DNA of 64,000 nt from Acidobacteriota bacterium (lineage in GTDB: Bacteria; Acidobacteriota; Blastocatellia; Pyrinomonadales; Pyrinomonadaceae), in assembly GCA_023389035.1 (NCBI GenBank), contig JAEWFC010000030.1:434001-498000 (forward strand), given 5' to 3'. Below are positions 8,065 to 16,691 of this stretch, in pieces; position 1 is the first letter of the stretch; each line of letters starts with the position of its first letter. A model generated the notes under the pieces. It saw only the letters and a list, made by a program, of their open reading frames with translations, was not told the origin of the DNA and ran no database searches. The translations under genes were made by a program, and so were the position numbers.

Positions 8065-8466
8065 ACGAGTGAGCTTCTGCAGGCCATGGCCGCCGACGGG
8101 TTCGGTCTCGAAGCGTTCGCCGAAGCCGGTGATCATCGGACGGCCTTTTGCGATCGCGGCTTGGACCGAGGGCAGTTTTAGTGAGGCCTCGTGGCTTTCT
8201 TTTGTGTCCCAGACCTCTGTTATCCAGATGGCGTTTGCGTCCGTCGGATCTTTCGCGACGATGTAGCTCAGGCAGCCCGGCATTTTATCCGTGTCGTCGA
8301 GCAGGATCTTTATAAGCTCGTCGCGTTTACCCTCGGCCGTTTTCATTTTCCCGATCAGACCATACATATTGTCAGCTCCGTGGACCATATCAGAAGGCGC
8401 GAAAAGGGCGAACGCACTTGCACCACACATCGTGATCACAAATTCGCGCCGCCCTAATTCGAGCAT
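8062..8466 (-). CDS. Tat-exported antibiotic biosynthesis monooxygenase (ABM)-domain protein
   Basis: 134 residues. The N-terminus LGRREFV followed by a hydrophobic stretch is a twin-arginine signal. The remainder is a small ferredoxin-like alpha/beta-barrel domain of the ABM/YgiN type: GLIGKMKTAEGKRDELIKIL, MPGCLSYIVAKDP, then WITEVWDTKESHEASL. Such proteins include quinol monooxygenases and heme-degrading enzymes, but many are uncharacterised, and the exact reaction cannot be read from sequence. It sits between rplS (12 bases upstream) and rnhB, an unusual insertion into a conserved translation cluster. Confidence 0.8.
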   Translation of the reverse strand: MLELGRREFVITMCGASAFALFAPSDMVHGADNMYGLIGKMKTAEGKRDELIKILLDDTDKMPGCLSYIVAKDPTDANAIWITEVWDTKESHEASLKLPSVQAAIAKGRPMITGFGERFETEPVGGHGLQKLTR

Positions 8467-8478
8467 AATGCTTGTTAA

Positions 8479-8847
8479 TTACTTAGCTGCCTGAGCTTTA
8501 TTGCGTGTGTCGCGCTCTTTGATGCGAGCAGCCTTACCACGCAGATTGCGAAGATAGTAGAGCTTTGCACGACGCACTTTACCGCGGCGGACCACGTCAA
8601 TGTGGTCGACAACGGTCGCGTGCAGCGGAAAGATGCGCTCGACGCCGACGCCGAAGCTGACCTTTCGAACGGTGATCGTCTCGCGTGCACCGCCGTGCTT
8701 ACGGGCGATGACGATGCCTTCAAAAACCTGAAGACGTTCCTTGTTGCCTTCCTTGATGCGGACGTGCACCTTCACGGTGTCGCCCGATTGAAACGCGGGA
8801 ATATTGTCCCGCAGCTGCGTGTTCTCAATTGAATCTAAACGGTTCAT
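8479..8847 (-). CDS. rplS: 50S ribosomal protein L19
   Basis: 122 residues. [29 protein letters not shown] and GVERIFPLH are hallmark L19 sequences. L19 sits at the 30S-50S interface. The gene follows trmD at 40 bases in the conserved rpsP-rimM-trmD-rplS order. Confidence 0.97.
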   Translation of the reverse strand: MNRLDSIENTQLRDNIPAFQSGDTVKVHVRIKEGNKERLQVFEGIVIARKHGGARETITVRKVSFGVGVERIFPLHATVVDHIDVVRRGKVRRAKLYYLRNLRGKAARIKERDTRNKAQAAK

Positions 8848-8887
8848 AAGGTTGTCGGCCAGAGGTCAACGCTCCCGAGGGAATCGT

Positions 8888-9601
8888 TCACATTTCACCA
8901 TTTTCTCCTGATAAAAGGTCCGGTCTATTCTTCCTGGTTTTCTCGAGCGCCATCTCGTGACGCCATTTATCTATCTCGGCATGATTGCCGTTCAAAAGCA
9001 CTTCGGGAACTTTCATTCCCCTAAATTCTGCGGGCCGCGTGTAATGCGGGCAATCGAGCAAACCGTTTGAGAACGAATCGTTCTCAGCCGATGTATCGCT
9101 GCCCAGTGCATCCGGCAGCAGCCTGACGATCGCGTCGGTCAATACCACGGCAGCCGGTTCGCCGCCTGACAGCACATAATCGCCGATCGATATCTCGTCG
9201 GTGACGAGCGTAGCGTTAACGCGTTCATCGACGCCCTCATATCGGCCGCATATCATCACGATGTGCTTGGCGTCGTCGGCAAACATTTTTGCTAGGGGCT
9301 GCTCGAGCTTTCTGCCCTGCGGCGACAGCAGCACAACGCGTGTTCCCGCGGGATACGCATCGCGGTCAGACGTCCCGATCAAATGCTCGATCGCGGCAAA
9401 TATCGGCTCGGGCTTCATCACCATCCCGTCACCGCCGCCAAAAGGGCGATCGTCGGTCATCTTGTGCTTATCGAACGCGAACTCGCGAATATCGATAACG
9501 CCGATCTCGACGATGCCGGCAAGTTTAGCCCGGCGGATAATTCCAAAATCAAAGACCTGTCCGAAAAATTCCGGAAATATTGTCAAAACGTCGATCTTCA
9601 T
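8888..9601 (-). CDS. trmD: tRNA (guanine-N1)-methyltransferase
   Basis: Methylates G37 of tRNAs reading CNN codons, preventing frameshifting. 237 residues from the ATG at 9601 ([13 protein letters not shown]). A TTG at 9616 would extend it into rimM and is less likely. The trefoil-knot SAM-binding motifs YEGVDERV and [11 protein letters not shown] are present, as is the C-terminal YTRPAEFRG. It starts four bases before the rimM stop region ends, so the two are translationally close. Confidence 0.96.
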   Translation of the reverse strand: MKIDVLTIFPEFFGQVFDFGIIRRAKLAGIVEIGVIDIREFAFDKHKMTDDRPFGGGDGMVMKPEPIFAAIEHLIGTSDRDAYPAGTRVVLLSPQGRKLEQPLAKMFADDAKHIVMICGRYEGVDERVNATLVTDEISIGDYVLSGGEPAAVVLTDAIVRLLPDALGSDTSAENDSFSNGLLDCPHYTRPAEFRGMKVPEVLLNGNHAEIDKWRHEMALEKTRKNRPDLLSGENGEM

Positions 9602-9605
9602 TTGC

Positions 9606-10130
9606 TTAGAAATCAAGCAGCCCTTCGGGCGGATCGACCACTATCCTTTTGCCGTCGATATCGACCTCGACACAGATCGCTTCGGCAAATGGGATCAGAT
9701 ATTCTTTGTCGCCGTCGATGACCAGGTTCTCGGTCCCGCCGGTCCGCATCAGTTCCCTGACGGTGCCCAGTGTCTCGCCCGTGACCGTCTCGACCGTGCA
9801 GCCCTGAAGCTGCCAATCGAAGAATTCGTCGTCCTCAAGATCGACCGCTTGATCCTCAGTGATGCAGATCTCGGCATTTCGCAGAGATTCCGTGTCCTCG
9901 ATCCGGTCGATGCCCACGAACTTTAAGAGCACACGGGCGTTTTGAAATCGAAAACCTTCGAGCTCAAGGCTGCGGCGTTCACCGTCCGCCGCGATCGCAA
10001 CTACCTGCTCAACTGCCTCGAACCGTTCCGGAAAATCGGTCAGCACGTCGGCAGATACTTCGCCGCGTAGCCCGTGGGCTTTTGCCACCCGTGCGATCGC
10101 TACCAGATCGTCCATCTGAGGCTCTGCCAA
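9606..10130 (-). CDS. rimM: Ribosome maturation factor RimM
   Basis: Assists assembly of the 30S head through ribosomal protein S19. 174 residues with the N-terminal [11 protein letters not shown] motif of the RimM barrel and a C-terminal PRC-barrel ([11 protein letters not shown], then [10 protein letters not shown]). An [12 protein letters not shown] start five residues downstream is also possible. It directly abuts khpA, whose stop codon ends one base before. Confidence 0.94.
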   Translation of the reverse strand: MAEPQMDDLVAIARVAKAHGLRGEVSADVLTDFPERFEAVEQVVAIAADGERRSLELEGFRFQNARVLLKFVGIDRIEDTESLRNAEICITEDQAVDLEDDEFFDWQLQGCTVETVTGETLGTVRELMRTGGTENLVIDGDKEYLIPFAEAICVEVDIDGKRIVVDPPEGLLDF

Positions 10131-10364
10131 TTAATCCTCGACCAGGTCGAGATGAAAGCGCTTATTCTGCTTTTGGCCGGCAAAGAACAGAAGGCTTCTG
10201 ATGGCTTTGATCGTTCGGCCTTCACGGCCGATCAGGCGTCCATAATCATCCGGAGCGACGCGTACGGAAAGCCGCACGTTCTTTCCATCGCCCGATTCAT
10301 CCACCTCGACCATGTCGGGTGAACCGACGAGCGCCTTGACGATCTTTTCGACAGCTTCTTTCAT
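10131..10364 (-). CDS. khpA: KH-domain RNA-binding protein KhpA
   Basis: 77 residues forming a single type-II KH domain, with the GRLIGREGRTIKAIRSLL motif in place of the usual GxxG loop region (GREG). KhpA (YlqC) partners with KhpB in other bacteria as a global RNA binder affecting cell division and envelope synthesis. Its position between rpsP and rimM is conserved across many phyla. Confidence 0.93.
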   Translation of the reverse strand: MKEAVEKIVKALVGSPDMVEVDESGDGKNVRLSVRVAPDDYGRLIGREGRTIKAIRSLLFFAGQKQNKRFHLDLVED

Positions 10365-10393
10365 TCAGAGACCTGTGATCAGCGACCGCCGAA

Positions 10394-10645
10394 CTATTCG
10401 GCAGCGGCGGCGACCGGATTATTTTTGATCAAGCTCGCGACCGTTTCGGTTGGCTGTGCACCGACGCTGATCCAATACTGGATGCGGTCGTGCTTCAGAT
10501 TGACCTCGGCCGGGTTCAGCATCGGGTTGTACGTACCAACATTTTCGAGGTACTTGCCATCACGCTTTGAACGCTTTTCCTTGACCACTAACCGGTAAAA
10601 GGGCTTACCCTTTGCACCGATACGCATAAGACTGATTGCTAACAT
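10394..10645 (-). CDS. rpsP: 30S ribosomal protein S16
   Basis: 83 residues from the ATG at 10645 ([18 protein letters not shown]), preceded by an AAGGA ribosome-binding site. A longer frame up to 10735 would overlap ffh and lacks S16 homology. S16 stabilises the 30S body. The product ends in a short Ala-rich tail (NNPVAAAAE). Confidence 0.96.
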   Translation of the reverse strand: MLAISLMRIGAKGKPFYRLVVKEKRSKRDGKYLENVGTYNPMLNPAEVNLKHDRIQYWISVGAQPTETVASLIKNNPVAAAAE

Positions 10646-10664
10646 ATTCGTTTCCTTAAAACTG

Positions 10665-12173
10665 CTACTTTTTCTTCTTGTGTCGTTTCTTCTTTTTGAT
10701 ACGACGGGTTCCGCCTTCGCTGCCGCCATCGTCATCCGAAGACCCGGCTCCGAGCATTCCGGCGAGACCGCCGCCGCCCATTCCCGGCATTCCGCCGCCG
10801 CCGAGCATTCCGCCCAAACCGCCGGCGAGGCCGCCCATCATCTTTTTACCAAGCCCGCCGAGCAAGCCGCCCTTGTTCATCTGGGCCATCATCTTCCGCA
10901 TCTGCTCGTACTGCCTGAGCAGCTGATTCACCTCGGCGATAGTTGCACCCGAACCGCCGGCGATGCGTGTCTTGCGGCTTGCGTCCAATATCTTGTGATC
11001 GTTCCGTTCGGCCTTGGTCATCGAATCGATGATGGCCTCGGTCTTTTTCATCTGCTGGTCGACCTCGGCCGACTGCTCTTCTGAGATAGAAATGCCGCCG
11101 GTCAGCTGCTCGGGCAGCATCTTCATCAGCTTTGACATCGAGCCAAGCTTTTTGAACTGGCCCAACTGCGACCTGAAATCTTCGAGCGTAAACTGGTTAC
11201 GCGTCATCTTCGCGAGGCTGGCCTTTGCCTCGTCCTCGCTGATCTTGCCCTGGACCTCTTCGATCAGCGTGAGCACGTCGCCCATTCCGAGAATGCGCTG
11301 CGCAACGCGGTCAGGGTAGAACGGCTCGATCGCGTCGTATTTTTCGCCGACGCCGACGAACTTCACAGGCTGTCCGATAACCTGCTTGATCGAGAGCGCC
11401 GCACCGCCGCGTGCGTCGCCGTCCATCTTTGTAAGCACAACGCCGGTAATGCCGATACGCTCGTGGAAAACCTCAGCCGAACGGACAGCGTCCTGGCCGG
11501 TCATCGCGTCGGCGACGAAGAGCACCTCAAGCGGTTTCGTCTCTGCCTTGATCTGTTCGAGCTCGACCATCAGCTCGTCGTCGATATGAAGACGGCCGGC
11601 CGTGTCGATCATGAGCGTGTCGAAGCCCATGTCCTGGGCGTGCTTCATAGCACCGCGAACCAGGGTCATCGGATCGTTGGTCTCGCGATCCTGATAAACA
11701 GGAACACCGACGGCACCGCCGACGACACGGAGCTGCTCGCGTGCGGCCGGACGATAAACGTCCACCGATACCAAGAGCGGCTTTCGCTCCTGATTTGCCG
11801 CGAGCCATTTCGAGATCTTACCGGTCGATGTGGTCTTACCGGATCCCTGCAGGCCGACGATCATAACGACATTCGGGATCTGCTTGGTGAATACGAGCCG
11901 CGACGACGTTCCGCCCATCAGCTGGACGAGCTCGTCGTAAACGATCTTGACGACCTGCTCGTGCGGATTTAGCCCCTGCCAAACCTCTTGCCCCTCGGCC
12001 TTTGCTCGTACCGAATCAACGAAATCTTTAGCGACCTTGTAATTTACGTCGGCCTCTAGAAGCGCCATCCGGATCTCACGAAGAGCCGCATCCACGTGCT
12101 CAGGCGTCAGCTTGCCCGTCCCACGCAGGTTTTTCAGCGATTTCTTAAGCTTATCCGAAAGCGATTCGAACAT
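10665..12173 (-). CDS. ffh: Signal recognition particle protein Ffh/SRP54
   Basis: 502 residues: N-terminal helical bundle, GTPase G domain with [13 protein letters not shown] (P-loop), [16 protein letters not shown] and [10 protein letters not shown], then a methionine-rich M domain that binds 4.5S RNA and signal peptides. It targets nascent membrane proteins to FtsY and SecYEG. The C-terminus is longer than usual: Gly/Met-rich repeats and then a basic [13 protein letters not shown] tail. First gene of the ribosomal cluster, 19 bases before rpsP. Confidence 0.97.
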   Translation of the reverse strand: MFESLSDKLKKSLKNLRGTGKLTPEHVDAALREIRMALLEADVNYKVAKDFVDSVRAKAEGQEVWQGLNPHEQVVKIVYDELVQLMGGTSSRLVFTKQIPNVVMIVGLQGSGKTTSTGKISKWLAANQERKPLLVSVDVYRPAAREQLRVVGGAVGVPVYQDRETNDPMTLVRGAMKHAQDMGFDTLMIDTAGRLHIDDELMVELEQIKAETKPLEVLFVADAMTGQDAVRSAEVFHERIGITGVVLTKMDGDARGGAALSIKQVIGQPVKFVGVGEKYDAIEPFYPDRVAQRILGMGDVLTLIEEVQGKISEDEAKASLAKMTRNQFTLEDFRSQLGQFKKLGSMSKLMKMLPEQLTGGISISEEQSAEVDQQMKKTEAIIDSMTKAERNDHKILDASRKTRIAGGSGATIAEVNQLLRQYEQMRKMMAQMNKGGLLGGLGKKMMGGLAGGLGGMLGGGGMPGMGGGGLAGMLGAGSSDDDGGSEGGTRRIKKKKRHKKKK

Positions 12174-12289
12174 ATAGGCACACTTCGGCTACAAGAGTCG
12201 AAACTATAAATACTAAGCCTTTGGGCGTTTCGTGTCAAGAAAACGGACTTGGTACAGCGTTTGCACCTAATAACCCGGAACAAATCAGA

Positions 12290-12308
12290 CTGTAACAAAA
12301 CGTTACAG
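12290..12308. promoter_or_regulatory. Perfect 7-5-7 inverted repeat upstream of BON lipoprotein
   Basis: CTGTAAC-AAAAC-GTTACAG lies 30 bases before the ATG at 12339. A dyad of this size between promoter and ribosome-binding site suits an operator for a dimeric regulator. The regulator is unknown. Confidence 0.4.
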
Positions 12309-12338
12309 GTAGCTAATTGCTAATTTCAGGAGGGATTT

Positions 12339-12869
12339 ATGAAGATTGGATACTTTCTAGCTTATTTTGGTGCGATTCTTTCAACCGCGTTCCTATCCGC
12401 GGCCTGCGAGACCACCTCGAATACTAATGTCCGTGTCGCAAATGCGAACGCGAACACCGCCGTTGTGGTCAACGCAACGCCGGCAGCAGCAGACAGAGAC
12501 GACCGCGATGACAACAGTAACCGGTGGGACCCGGACATGACCCGTGAAGAGTACGACCGCAACCGTGCTGATTACGAAAAGGATCGCGGCGACAGCAAGA
12601 TCGGAACCGGTGCTAACGACAGCTGGCTTTGGTTCAAGACGCGTGCATCGCTCGCGACAGCTGACGACCTTCGAGATTCGACCATCAACGTCGACGTCGA
12701 GAATGGCGTGATCACCCTGCGTGGAACCGTTGCTTCAGCAGCACAGAAGACGGCTGCCGAAAAGGTCGCTAACGGTATCGAAGGCAAGACCAGCGTTCGA
12801 AATCTGCTTCAGGTCCGGGCGAATGATTCCGCAGTTAACATGAGCTCGAGCAATTCGAACAATCGATAA
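12339..12869 (+). CDS. BON-domain lipoprotein
   Basis: 176 residues. The N-terminus ends in a lipobox, LSAAC (Cys about residue 23), so the protein is probably membrane-anchored. An Asn/Ala- then Asp/Arg-rich linker leads to a single BON domain at about 95-160 (TRASLATADDLRDSTINVDV, NGVITLRGTV, AEKVANGIEG, VRNLL). BON domains bind phospholipid and stabilise envelopes under osmotic stress (OsmY type). A strong AGGAGG ribosome-binding site precedes the ATG. The gene has its own promoter region and terminator. Confidence 0.85.
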   Translation: MKIGYFLAYFGAILSTAFLSAACETTSNTNVRVANANANTAVVVNATPAAADRDDRDDNSNRWDPDMTREEYDRNRADYEKDRGDSKIGTGANDSWLWFKTRASLATADDLRDSTINVDVENGVITLRGTVASAAQKTAAEKVANGIEGKTSVRNLLQVRANDSAVNMSSSNSNNR

Positions 12870-12901
12870 TTTTTATACCTGCCCATTTTTGGGAATTTAT
12901 A

Positions 12902-12934
12902 CGCAGCCGGAATTACTTGCCGGCTGCGTTTTTT
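12902..12934 (+). terminator. Rho-independent terminator after BON lipoprotein gene
   Basis: A perfect 9-bp stem, CGCAGCCGG / CCGGCTGCG, with a 9-base loop is followed directly by six T. It separates the BON gene from the convergent MgtE gene. Confidence 0.9.
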
Positions 12935-12944
12935 CGTTTACGGG

Positions 12945-13961
12945 TCAAAAAAGAACAAGCGATGCGATGTTGAAATAAAAGACGAGCGTTAAGATATCCG
13001 TGGTCGCAAGCGTGATCGGTCCCGCCGCGATCTTGGAATCTTCATGTATCGCGTGCAGCAGCGTCGGAATGCTCATTCCGATCAACCCCGCCGCAAAGAC
13101 CGATACTGCGATGCTAGATCCTATTATTAGAGCAGCCGCCGGCTCGCCTCGCCAAACGTAAGCGATCGATCCGACGATCGCCCCGCACGCGAGCCCCAGA
13201 AGTATGGTCGCAGAGCCCTCACGGCGAACGGATTCCAGATATGTTTTGAATGATGGCTTGCCGAAATGAAGGTTCTGCAATGCCACCGTCATCGACTGAA
13301 TGCTTACACTCTCGCCGAGAGCCAGAACCAGAGTGATGAAGAACGCTAGCACCAATGTTTCAGCCAACGTCGTTTCGTAAAGCCCCGTTAGCAACGCACA
13401 AATGGTTCCGCTGATCATCGTCGCGATCAGCCACGGGAACCGATACTGAAAAATACCGAAAGCCGATTTTCCACGAACCTGTGAGATCCCAAAACCGATC
13501 AGCGAAAAGACATCGTCGAAGTGGTGCCGCTCGGCGAACGTGAGCGTCTCTTCGGTAAACAAACCCGCATCCACCACACCGCAAACGTGCCCGTCGTCAT
13601 CAAGCACGGGGAATGCCAGCAGCTTGTGATGAACGAACATCTCGCACGCATTCAAAACGGTTGCGGTGTGCGGCAGCGAAATTATGTTTGTTGACATAAG
13701 GTCGCTGATGCGAACGTTAGGCATTGACGTCAGCAGTTTACGGGTCGGAACTATCCCGATCAGGCGTTGATCGCGATCAAGCACGTAAAAGTAAACAATG
13801 CGTTCGCCGATCCCTTGATGGCGGATCACGCGAAGTGCTCCCTCGACAGTAAGCGTCTCGCTTAGTTTTGGATAATCCGTTCGGACGTAGCGAAGTATCG
13901 GATCGTGCAGGTGATCCAGGCTGTTTGGATCGATCGTATTATGAATGTTCTCTGATGCCAT
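12945..13961 (-). CDS. Magnesium/cobalt transporter, MgtE type, lacking the N domain
   Basis: 338 residues. Two CBS domains occupy about 30-155 (VYFYVLDRDQRLIGIVPTRK, MSTNIISLPHTATVL, LLAFPVLDDDGHVCGVVD). A five-helix MgtE membrane domain follows from about 175: RFPWLIATMISGTICALLTG, LVLALGESVSIQSMT, then the C-terminal helices. Canonical MgtE channels carry an extra N-terminal superhelical domain of about 130 residues that senses magnesium together with CBS; it is missing here, so gating probably rests on the CBS pair alone. Transport of Mg2+ is inferred from family. Confidence 0.85.
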   Translation of the reverse strand: MASENIHNTIDPNSLDHLHDPILRYVRTDYPKLSETLTVEGALRVIRHQGIGERIVYFYVLDRDQRLIGIVPTRKLLTSMPNVRISDLMSTNIISLPHTATVLNACEMFVHHKLLAFPVLDDDGHVCGVVDAGLFTEETLTFAERHHFDDVFSLIGFGISQVRGKSAFGIFQYRFPWLIATMISGTICALLTGLYETTLAETLVLAFFITLVLALGESVSIQSMTVALQNLHFGKPSFKTYLESVRREGSATILLGLACGAIVGSIAYVWRGEPAAALIIGSSIAVSVFAAGLIGMSIPTLLHAIHEDSKIAAGPITLATTDILTLVFYFNIASLVLF

Positions 13962-14055
13962 CGAATATCTCCCGCTTGCCCTTCAGGCCTTGGGGCCCAA
14001 AACTCGTTTCGCCGTCGCGGCGTGATGGATCCGGAAAACTCGGTTTCCGGGCGAG

Positions 14056-14439
14056 TCAGAGGTAAGCGATGGGTGGGGACCGGTCGGAACAGCACGTCAG
14101 ATCGAGTTTTCCAGGCCGGACGGGAGTCGCAAGGGCTCCCGGCGGCCCGGCCACTCGGAAGGTCCTGACCTGCTCGACGCTAAAATAAGTTCCGGCTATG
14201 GCAGCATCCGGCCATACGTGGTCATCGGATCCGAGATCGAGGAAAGCGCCGTCCTCGGGAGACTTTGAGAGGTGATAAAGCGGTTCGCCGTCGGCATCGA
14301 AATTCGCGGTCGTCGCCTCGATCTGGGATCCGAACGGCAATAGATGCAGCCCCTCGCCCCGCGATGAGCAAAGACACATCAGCAGTGCGATCAGGACGAC
14401 GATCCTGGCCGTATACGCTCTTGACCCAAATAAATTCAC
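14056..14439 (-). CDS. Hypothetical exported protein
   Basis: 127 residues. A hydrophobic segment at about 11-25 (ARIVVLIALLMCLCSS) suggests a signal peptide. The rest has no motif I recognise; it includes two adjacent Cys near the C-terminus. It is 94 bases upstream of the MgtE gene on the same strand. Support comes from frame length and the signal-like start only. Confidence 0.45.
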   Translation of the reverse strand: MNLFGSRAYTARIVVLIALLMCLCSSRGEGLHLLPFGSQIEATTANFDADGEPLYHLSKSPEDGAFLDLGSDDHVWPDAAIAGTYFSVEQVRTFRVAGPPGALATPVRPGKLDLTCCSDRSPPIAYL

Positions 14440-14513
14440 GTCTGGAAATATTTTAGCAGGTTATAAAGCCTGCGAGAACAGGGGTTTTTTGGTGGGTGCA
14501 GAACGCTATTGTT

Positions 14514-15554
14514 CTATTTACGATCCGCCTCGATCGGCAGGATATTATCTATCGCCCGTACCACCGCGTCGGTCGACACGCTCTGTATGCAGCGCGGTTC
14601 GCCGAAGACCTTGCACTCATAACCTGCACAAGGCTGACACGCATAGGGCTCAAAGACGAGCTGGTAAGGTGCAGCCGTCCAGGGCCGCCAGTGGTCGCGG
14701 TTCGAGGAGCCAAAGATCACGACCGTTGGCGTCCCTACCGCCGCTGCAATGTGAGCGATCCCCGAGTCGTTCCCGACGAATACCGACGCCCGTGCAGCGA
14801 GAGCACTGATCTCCGGGAGGCTTAGGTCCGAAAAGGTCGTTAAAGGCACCGACGCAGCCGCCGCCAGAAGCTCCAACACGGGCCGCTCGCTCGGCGACGA
14901 CACTGCGACAGGGTGTATTCCGCGGCGGTGGAGATAGGCAGCTGCCGCGGCAAAATTCGCGGTTGGCCATTGCTTCGTCTCAAATGCCGCAGCGGGATGG
15001 ATCAACGCGATCGGCCGGTTTCCGATACTTTCAAGACGGTTTGTTACAGACGTTTCCGCGACCGGGTCGATGGTGAGGCTGCTCGCCGGCATGTCATTAA
15101 CAGGTACCCCGACCGAACCTAGCAATGCGAGCTGCTGCTCGGCCGAATGCGTGGTTTTTCGGCCCCAGAAATCCGCCGACGACGAAAGCCTGTGATCGTA
15201 GAGGAATGCGTACTGATAATTGGAATAGCCGACCCGATGCGGTGCACCCGTCGCACGCGTGAAAAAGGTCGAGGTCGTGCCGCCATGAAGGTTAAACACA
15301 ACGTCGTAACCGGTCTGCCGCAGGCGCCGAGCGACAGCGATCCGCTCCGCTGTGCCTTTCCCAACTGAAATTACGTTGTTAACTGAGCGATGACCGGCGA
15401 GGATCGGTGCTACCCAATCTTCCAGTAGGATGTCGATCTGAGCATCAGGCAGGAATCGCCGCAGGGCCGTTAGCGACGGCGTGGCGAGCACAGTGTCACC
15501 GATCGACCGGAGCTTGACCACCAGCACGCGGCTGACTTTGTTCCAATCGATCAT
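14514..15554 (-). CDS. Glycosyltransferase family 9 (ADP-heptose:LPS heptosyltransferase-like)
   Basis: 346 residues with the GT-B fold motifs of family 9: VLVVKLRSIGDTVLATPSL at the N-terminus, DVVFNLHGG, then ALIHPAAAFETKQWP and the acceptor/donor site FVGNDSGIAHIAAAVGTPTV near residue 260. A small Cys cluster (CQPCAGYECKVFGEPRCI) near the C-terminus resembles the Cys-rich tail of some heptosyltransferases. Likely adds heptose or a related sugar to lipopolysaccharide core. It is followed upstream by a Trm112-like protein gene, a common neighbour of envelope-sugar genes. Confidence 0.88.
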   Translation of the reverse strand: MIDWNKVSRVLVVKLRSIGDTVLATPSLTALRRFLPDAQIDILLEDWVAPILAGHRSVNNVISVGKGTAERIAVARRLRQTGYDVVFNLHGGTTSTFFTRATGAPHRVGYSNYQYAFLYDHRLSSSADFWGRKTTHSAEQQLALLGSVGVPVNDMPASSLTIDPVAETSVTNRLESIGNRPIALIHPAAAFETKQWPTANFAAAAAYLHRRGIHPVAVSSPSERPVLELLAAAASVPLTTFSDLSLPEISALAARASVFVGNDSGIAHIAAAVGTPTVVIFGSSNRDHWRPWTAAPYQLVFEPYACQPCAGYECKVFGEPRCIQSVSTDAVVRAIDNILPIEADRK

Positions 15555-15572
15555 TGCGAATAACGGGGCGAA

Positions 15573-15749
15573 CTACTTCTCGACAGTCGCCTCATCCACG
15601 AGCATCACCGGGATGTCGTCCTTGATCGGATACACCAGCGAGCATTCCGGGTTCACACATTTCAGGGCACTGCCGTCAGGCTTTTGCTCGACCTCGGACT
15701 TGCATTTCGGACAGCGGAGAATTTCTAATAATTCGGAACTAATGGGCAT
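15573..15749 (-). CDS. Trm112-family small zinc-binding protein
   Basis: 58 residues, MPISSELLEILRCPKCKS..., ending 18 bases before the glycosyltransferase start. LRCPKC and CVNPEC form a four-Cys zinc site, followed by LVYPIKDDIPVML, the signature of the bacterial Trm112/UPF0434 (YcaR) family. Eukaryotic Trm112 activates methyltransferases; the bacterial role is less clear, but genes of this family often lie beside lipid A or sugar transferase genes. Confidence 0.88.
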   Translation of the reverse strand: MPISSELLEILRCPKCKSEVEQKPDGSALKCVNPECSLVYPIKDDIPVMLVDEATVEK

Positions 15750-15758
15750 TTTTTCCTC

Positions 15759-16625
15759 TTACTTCTTTAGGTTAACAGCTGCCAATATCTGACCGGCCGT
15801 CCGCATATGGACTACTCCGCCCTCGCAAAACATGAGCGGCAGATCCATGTTGGCTACTTTTCTCATCGCGTCCAAGACTTTTGGATCGCTAATATTGTTA
15901 CGTCGCTTCAATCGGGTCAACTCCAACAAAGCATAAACTCTTCCTCCGGGGTTTAGTCCTCGGAGCACATTCGCCAGAACAACTGGCTTCTTTAATGCCG
16001 CCAATTCGTCAATCAAGTTCTTGCCAAACGGGACTACACCACCTGCGCCGCAACCGTCAATTCCCACAACCGAATTCTCAAATGGCGAAGTCAGATAGGT
16101 GTAGCTGTCGATATCATGTCTCCGCAATTTTGGGAGATCCTCTTGGCGGCCCAGTTCCTCCTCGACCTCTAGCTTGAAAGCTTTAAGCACGTCATCATTC
16201 GCAAACTCAAAGTAGACACTATCTTCATTTTCTTTGAAAGGTACCCTTACATGTTGCTGCCACTCCGCAATAATAACGGCTCGAATTTCCTTCCATCTGC
16301 TTGAGTCCCCAAACAGTACACGATAGCGCAAAATCTTGTCTCTATGTATGACCGCCGATATCTCGATCCGAGAATAGCCAAGCCCACGAGAGACTTTGTA
16401 TCGGTAGGCCCCAAAACCAATATCTTCTGAATCGCTGTAGGAGCTGACACCCAGCGCCTTTGCAGCACCATCAACAGTGGTCGCCCTTGCCTCAATCAGG
16501 GTTGGCAATGTTTTCAAGCCCGCAATGTCTTTCTGAATCCATTCTTCGACAAGGCCACTCCTTTGTCCGCTACAAACTACGAAAGAAAGCAACGAAATTA
16601 ATATGAAGATTACGGTTGTACGCAT
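15759..16625 (-). CDS. Hypothetical exported protein
   Basis: 288 residues with a clear signal peptide (MRTTVIFILISLLSFVVCS...). No domain recognised. The middle (about 60-160) reads as an alpha/beta domain; a Cys/Gly motif GIDGCGAGGV lies near 190, and the C-terminal third has Leu-rich helices ending in RTAGQILAAVNLKK. Codon use is more AT-rich than in neighbouring genes. It ends 9 bases before the Trm112-like gene begins. Confidence 0.65.
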   Translation of the reverse strand: MRTTVIFILISLLSFVVCSGQRSGLVEEWIQKDIAGLKTLPTLIEARATTVDGAAKALGVSSYSDSEDIGFGAYRYKVSRGLGYSRIEISAVIHRDKILRYRVLFGDSSRWKEIRAVIIAEWQQHVRVPFKENEDSVYFEFANDDVLKAFKLEVEEELGRQEDLPKLRRHDIDSYTYLTSPFENSVVGIDGCGAGGVVPFGKNLIDELAALKKPVVLANVLRGLNPGGRVYALLELTRLKRRNNISDPKVLDAMRKVANMDLPLMFCEGGVVHMRTAGQILAAVNLKK

Positions 16626-16637
16626 TTATATCGAAAA

Positions 16638-16668
16638 CCGCAGGAGTCGTGTTTCACGTCTCCTGCGG
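16638..16668 (-). terminator. Rho-independent terminator of the SPFH/zinc-ribbon gene
   Basis: On the minus strand a perfect 9-bp stem, CCGCAGGAG / CTCCTGCGG, with a 13-base loop is followed by TTTT. It lies 23 bases after the stop of the 16692-17861 gene and just before the next gene on the same strand. Confidence 0.8.
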
Positions 16669-16691
16669 CTGAATTAGACGATTTGCCAGTC

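Noticed and set aside
13962..14055. Magnesium riboswitch (M-box) ahead of the MgtE gene
   Set aside because: The 94-base gap is too short and shows no conserved M-box pairing.
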